From positions 1 through 7,332 of the forward strand of contig JAHKXX010000250.1 in the NCBI GenBank assembly GCA_020627425.1: 7,332 nucleotides of DNA. The letters run 5' to 3'. How positions within the stretch are numbered: the stretch's first letter is position 1; each line of letters starts with the position of its first letter. Below are positions 5,501-7,332 of this stretch, piece after piece. The notes beneath the pieces are model-generated. The model was not told where the DNA came from, ran no database searches, and was given only the letters and a program-made list of their open reading frames with translations. The DNA is from a bacterium. Its GTDB lineage: Bacteria > Bacillota > Clostridia > Oscillospirales > Acutalibacteraceae. The translations under genes were made by a program, and so were the position numbers.

Positions 5501-6793
5501 ATGAGAAGGCTTAACCAATTTGCAAAAGGGGCAAACACCGTGCTTATGATATTTGTTGCACTTGTTGCCGCTGTTATGCTGGTGTCGGGGCTTTACGTCC
5601 TGAATGATATTTTCTACACAAACCGTACCGCATTCGTTTCTTATGACCTGTTAAAATACAGACCAAAAGCACAGGAGGATGATGAAGCCGCAAATAACGG
5701 CTTTGAAGAGCTTCAAAAGATCAATCCGGATACTGTGGGCTGGATAGAGATGTTCGGCACAAATATCAACTATCCTGTCGTACAGGGTGATAATAATCTG
5801 GAATATTTAAACAAAGATATTTTCGGTTACAGTACAGCGTCCGGTTCGATTTATCTTGCTGCCGAAAACAATTCGGATTTCAGCGACTGGTATAATATTA
5901 TATACGGACATCATATGGATAATGGGGCGATGTTCGGAGATATAGCAAAGTACCTTGACCCCGAATTCTTCTCCTCGCACAATGACGGTATCATACAGAC
6001 CCTGCACGGTAATTACAGTATTCATGTGTTTGCCTGTGTACGGACAAACGCATATGAAGATACGGTATATCAGATAGACGCCGATTCGGAAAGCCGCTAT
6101 CCTGTACTGAAAAAATATATTGAGGAGCACTCAGTCAACCGTACCGAAATTCCGGATAATATATCCGACGGTCATATTCTCGGGATGTCCACCTGTGCCA
6201 ATGCGGTAACAGACGGCAGGATCGTGCTCTTCGCAAGTATAGCCCCGTGGGATAATGCGACCGACGGAATTGCTTTTCAGCGTATAACAAGCGTGGACAC
6301 AGCTTCATCCGATACAACGCAGCTATATGCCGCCGGGCATACAACTCAGACAGGCAGATGGTCATTTCTGAATCTGATGTGTCTGATCTGTACCCTGCTC
6401 ACACTGATTCCGTTATGGGCGATGGGCAGAAAATTCGGGCAGTTCGGCTATTCCAGAAAAATGTATCACCGCCTCAAAGGGCAGATGGACAAAGAACAGG
6501 AAGCCGGGCAGAATTATGAGAAACAGGAAGAAGACGAAAAACAAAATGCAGTCAGTGATCTTCGTCACTTTATCATAAAAGGTCATATAGGCATATTCCT
6601 TGAGATCATTATACTGATCATTTCTGTGATCGTATTCTTTATGACGGAGGACCTTTCGGGAATAATGGTAATACGCGACCGCTGGACAGGACTTATGATA
6701 CTGATCGCCGCAGCAGCACTGATCGTTGATTTCATTTGCCTGCGATACAGAGGGATACTGCCGGAGGAGACAGAGAATAGCGAAGAGGAATAG
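5501..6793 (+). CDS. srtB: Class B sortase with C-terminal three-helix membrane extension
   Basis: The protein is 430 residues. A membrane anchor (about 13-35) precedes a class B sortase domain (about 67-255): NPDTVGWIEMFGTNINYPVV, then the catalytic His137 in IYGHHMDNGAMFGD, Cys232 in LGMSTCANAV and Arg240 in DGRIVLFA. It should cleave sorting signals of secreted proteins at the outer membrane face and form transpeptide bonds. Unlike short housekeeping SrtB proteins (about 240 residues), it continues with a helix at about 288-312, a strongly charged Glu/Gln/Lys-rich segment (about 325-350), and two more helices (about 363-383 and 394-415). In S. pyogenes FCT-3 islands a class B sortase (SrtC2) polymerises pilins bearing a QVPTGV-type signal together with SipA; the same pairing here supports pilin polymerase rather than cell-wall anchoring. 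GGAG at 5493-5496 precedes the ATG, 36 bases after the sipA-like gene. Confidence 0.9.
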   Translation: MRRLNQFAKGANTVLMIFVALVAAVMLVSGLYVLNDIFYTNRTAFVSYDLLKYRPKAQEDDEAANNGFEELQKINPDTVGWIEMFGTNINYPVVQGDNNLEYLNKDIFGYSTASGSIYLAAENNSDFSDWYNIIYGHHMDNGAMFGDIAKYLDPEFFSSHNDGIIQTLHGNYSIHVFACVRTNAYEDTVYQIDADSESRYPVLKKYIEEHSVNRTEIPDNISDGHILGMSTCANAVTDGRIVLFASIAPWDNATDGIAFQRITSVDTASSDTTQLYAAGHTTQTGRWSFLNLMCLICTLLTLIPLWAMGRKFGQFGYSRKMYHRLKGQMDKEQEAGQNYEKQEEDEKQNAVSDLRHFIIKGHIGIFLEIIILIISVIVFFMTEDLSGIMVIRDRWTGLMILIAAAALIVDFICLRYRGILPEETENSEEE

Positions 6794-6831
6794 AACTAAA
6801 TATATTAAAATATAGATAGATTGAGGAAGTG

Positions 6832-6837
6832 ATGTAA
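6832..6837 (+). other. Minimal AUG-UAA start-stop pair before the surface protein gene
   Basis: ATGTAA at 6832-6837 sits 5 bases after GAGG (6823-6826) and ends just before the next ATG at 6840. That Shine-Dalgarno sequence is thus placed as well for the start-stop pair as for the real gene (13 bases). It may be coincidental, or may limit or re-set initiation at 6840. Confidence 0.25.
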
Positions 6838-6839
6838 GG

Positions 6840-7332
6840 ATGAAGCGAGTATATATACAAAAAATCAGAAGCAACAAAATATTTGTATCCATTATGAGTA
6901 TGCTGCTGATACTCTCATTCATATTGGAAACATCACCGACTGACGTTCTGGCTTTGACACGATCCGCCCGGAATATGACGACCGAGCAGTCGGACGGACT
7001 GGAATATCAGACTATCAGTTCATTTCCGGGAAAAAGCAAAGCGGAGATGGTGACGCTGGACGGTCTGATGCCCGTAAAAGCAGAGGTGAATGTACAGTCC
7101 AGTAAGGAATATACAGATGGCAATCTTTTCGCCTACGATATTTCCATCACCGATCAGAACGGCGAAGAGTTTCAGCCGGTAAGCAACGATCCTATAAAAG
7201 TAGAGATAACAAATAAGATGATCGGTAATATGCGCAAGTCCAGTCAAAAGCTACGGCTGTGGCACATTGATAACGATGGTCTGCGTGAGGAAATAAAGGA
7301 TTTTACCGTCGAAAAAAACAAGATCATCTTTG
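6840..7332 (+). CDS. Secreted surface protein, probable pilin or adhesin subunit (3' end outside window)
   Basis: The frame is open from ATG 6840 to the window's end (164 codons). Residues 1-38 form a signal peptide: basic start MKRVYIQKIRSNK, a hydrophobic core (about 14-28), and a likely cleavage after VLA (residue 38). The mature part contains AEMVTLDGLMPVKAEVNVQ, then LFAYDISITDQNGEEFQP and IKVEI, a pattern I associate with N-terminal beta-sandwich regions of large Gram-positive surface proteins that also carry SpaA/Cna-B domains. This identification rests on pattern memory. The gene starts 46 bases after the sortase gene with no terminator between, so it is probably in the same operon and is the likely sortase substrate. 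A C-terminal sorting signal, which would confirm this, lies beyond the window. Spacing of the ribosome binding site (GAGG at 6823) is long. Confidence 0.75.
   Translation, partial: MKRVYIQKIRSNKIFVSIMSMLLILSFILETSPTDVLALTRSARNMTTEQSDGLEYQTISSFPGKSKAEMVTLDGLMPVKAEVNVQSSKEYTDGNLFAYDISITDQNGEEFQPVSNDPIKVEITNKMIGNMRKSSQKLRLWHIDNDGLREEIKDFTVEKNKIIF

Noticed and set aside
6413..6922. Minus-strand ORF of 169 codons opposite the sortase C-terminus
   Set aside because: The plus-strand sortase has clear catalytic motifs and continuous membrane helices here. The antisense frame only mirrors them and shows no family features.
1..7332. CRISPR array, tRNA or rRNA genes, insertion sequence
   Set aside because: No regularly spaced repeats, no tRNA-like cloverleaf or rRNA sequence, and no transposase motifs were seen on either strand.

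Overview
The window looks like an accessory stretch of a low-to-mid GC Gram-positive Clostridia genome. The best guess is Ruminococcus or another Oscillospiraceae, on four grounds: strong AGGAGG-type ribosome binding sites, AT-rich intergenic DNA, a sortase system, and protein families common in that group (DUF3784, MmcQ/YjbR-plus-EVE, SARP-type response regulators, HipA-like kinase modules). The genus is an inference from style, not a match.

Left part (1-2300). A possible C-terminal fragment of an unknown gene (1-138, +) converges on a minus-strand pair: a small DUF3784-like membrane protein (1135-914) and an MmcQ/YjbR protein with a C-terminal EVE/PUA-like domain (895-155). Upstream of the pair, also on the minus strand, lies a decayed remnant (1371-1177) whose first half reads like the N-terminus of an archaeal-type AAA ATPase cut off before its Walker A motif. 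A strong-looking promoter (TTGACT-N18-TATACT with an extended -10) still faces leftward over it. On the plus strand follows an XRE-type repressor (1529-2098). Its C-terminal domain resembles the small partner proteins encoded before HipA-like kinases in Clostridia. It overlaps a 62-residue ORF (2091-2279) that keeps only the N-terminus of such a kinase, so the module looks like a toxin-antitoxin type system that has lost its kinase. Two inverted repeats in front of the repressor gene are candidate autoregulatory operators.

Middle part (2407-4522). A LytS-like membrane histidine kinase (about seven membrane helices, then His kinase and HATPase domains) overlaps by 4 bases a response regulator made of a REC domain and a SARP-like winged helix. 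A perfect 16-bp hairpin at the regulator's stop codon closes the unit.

Right part (4523-7332). An AT-rich, 357-base non-coding stretch (promoter-like boxes, a 10-bp direct repeat at 19-bp period, a hairpin followed by a U-rich tract) leads into a probable pilus operon. It holds a signal-peptidase-like protein whose catalytic Ser and Lys are replaced by Asp68 and Gly105 (the SipA signature of Streptococcus pyogenes FCT pilus islands), a class B sortase with three extra C-terminal membrane helices, and the start of a secreted surface protein that runs off the window. Together these suggest sortase-B-driven pilus polymerisation, with the adjacent two-component system as a plausible local regulator. 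The most interesting content is this SipA/sortase B pair in a probable gut clostridium, followed by the decaying kinase module and the ATPase remnant.
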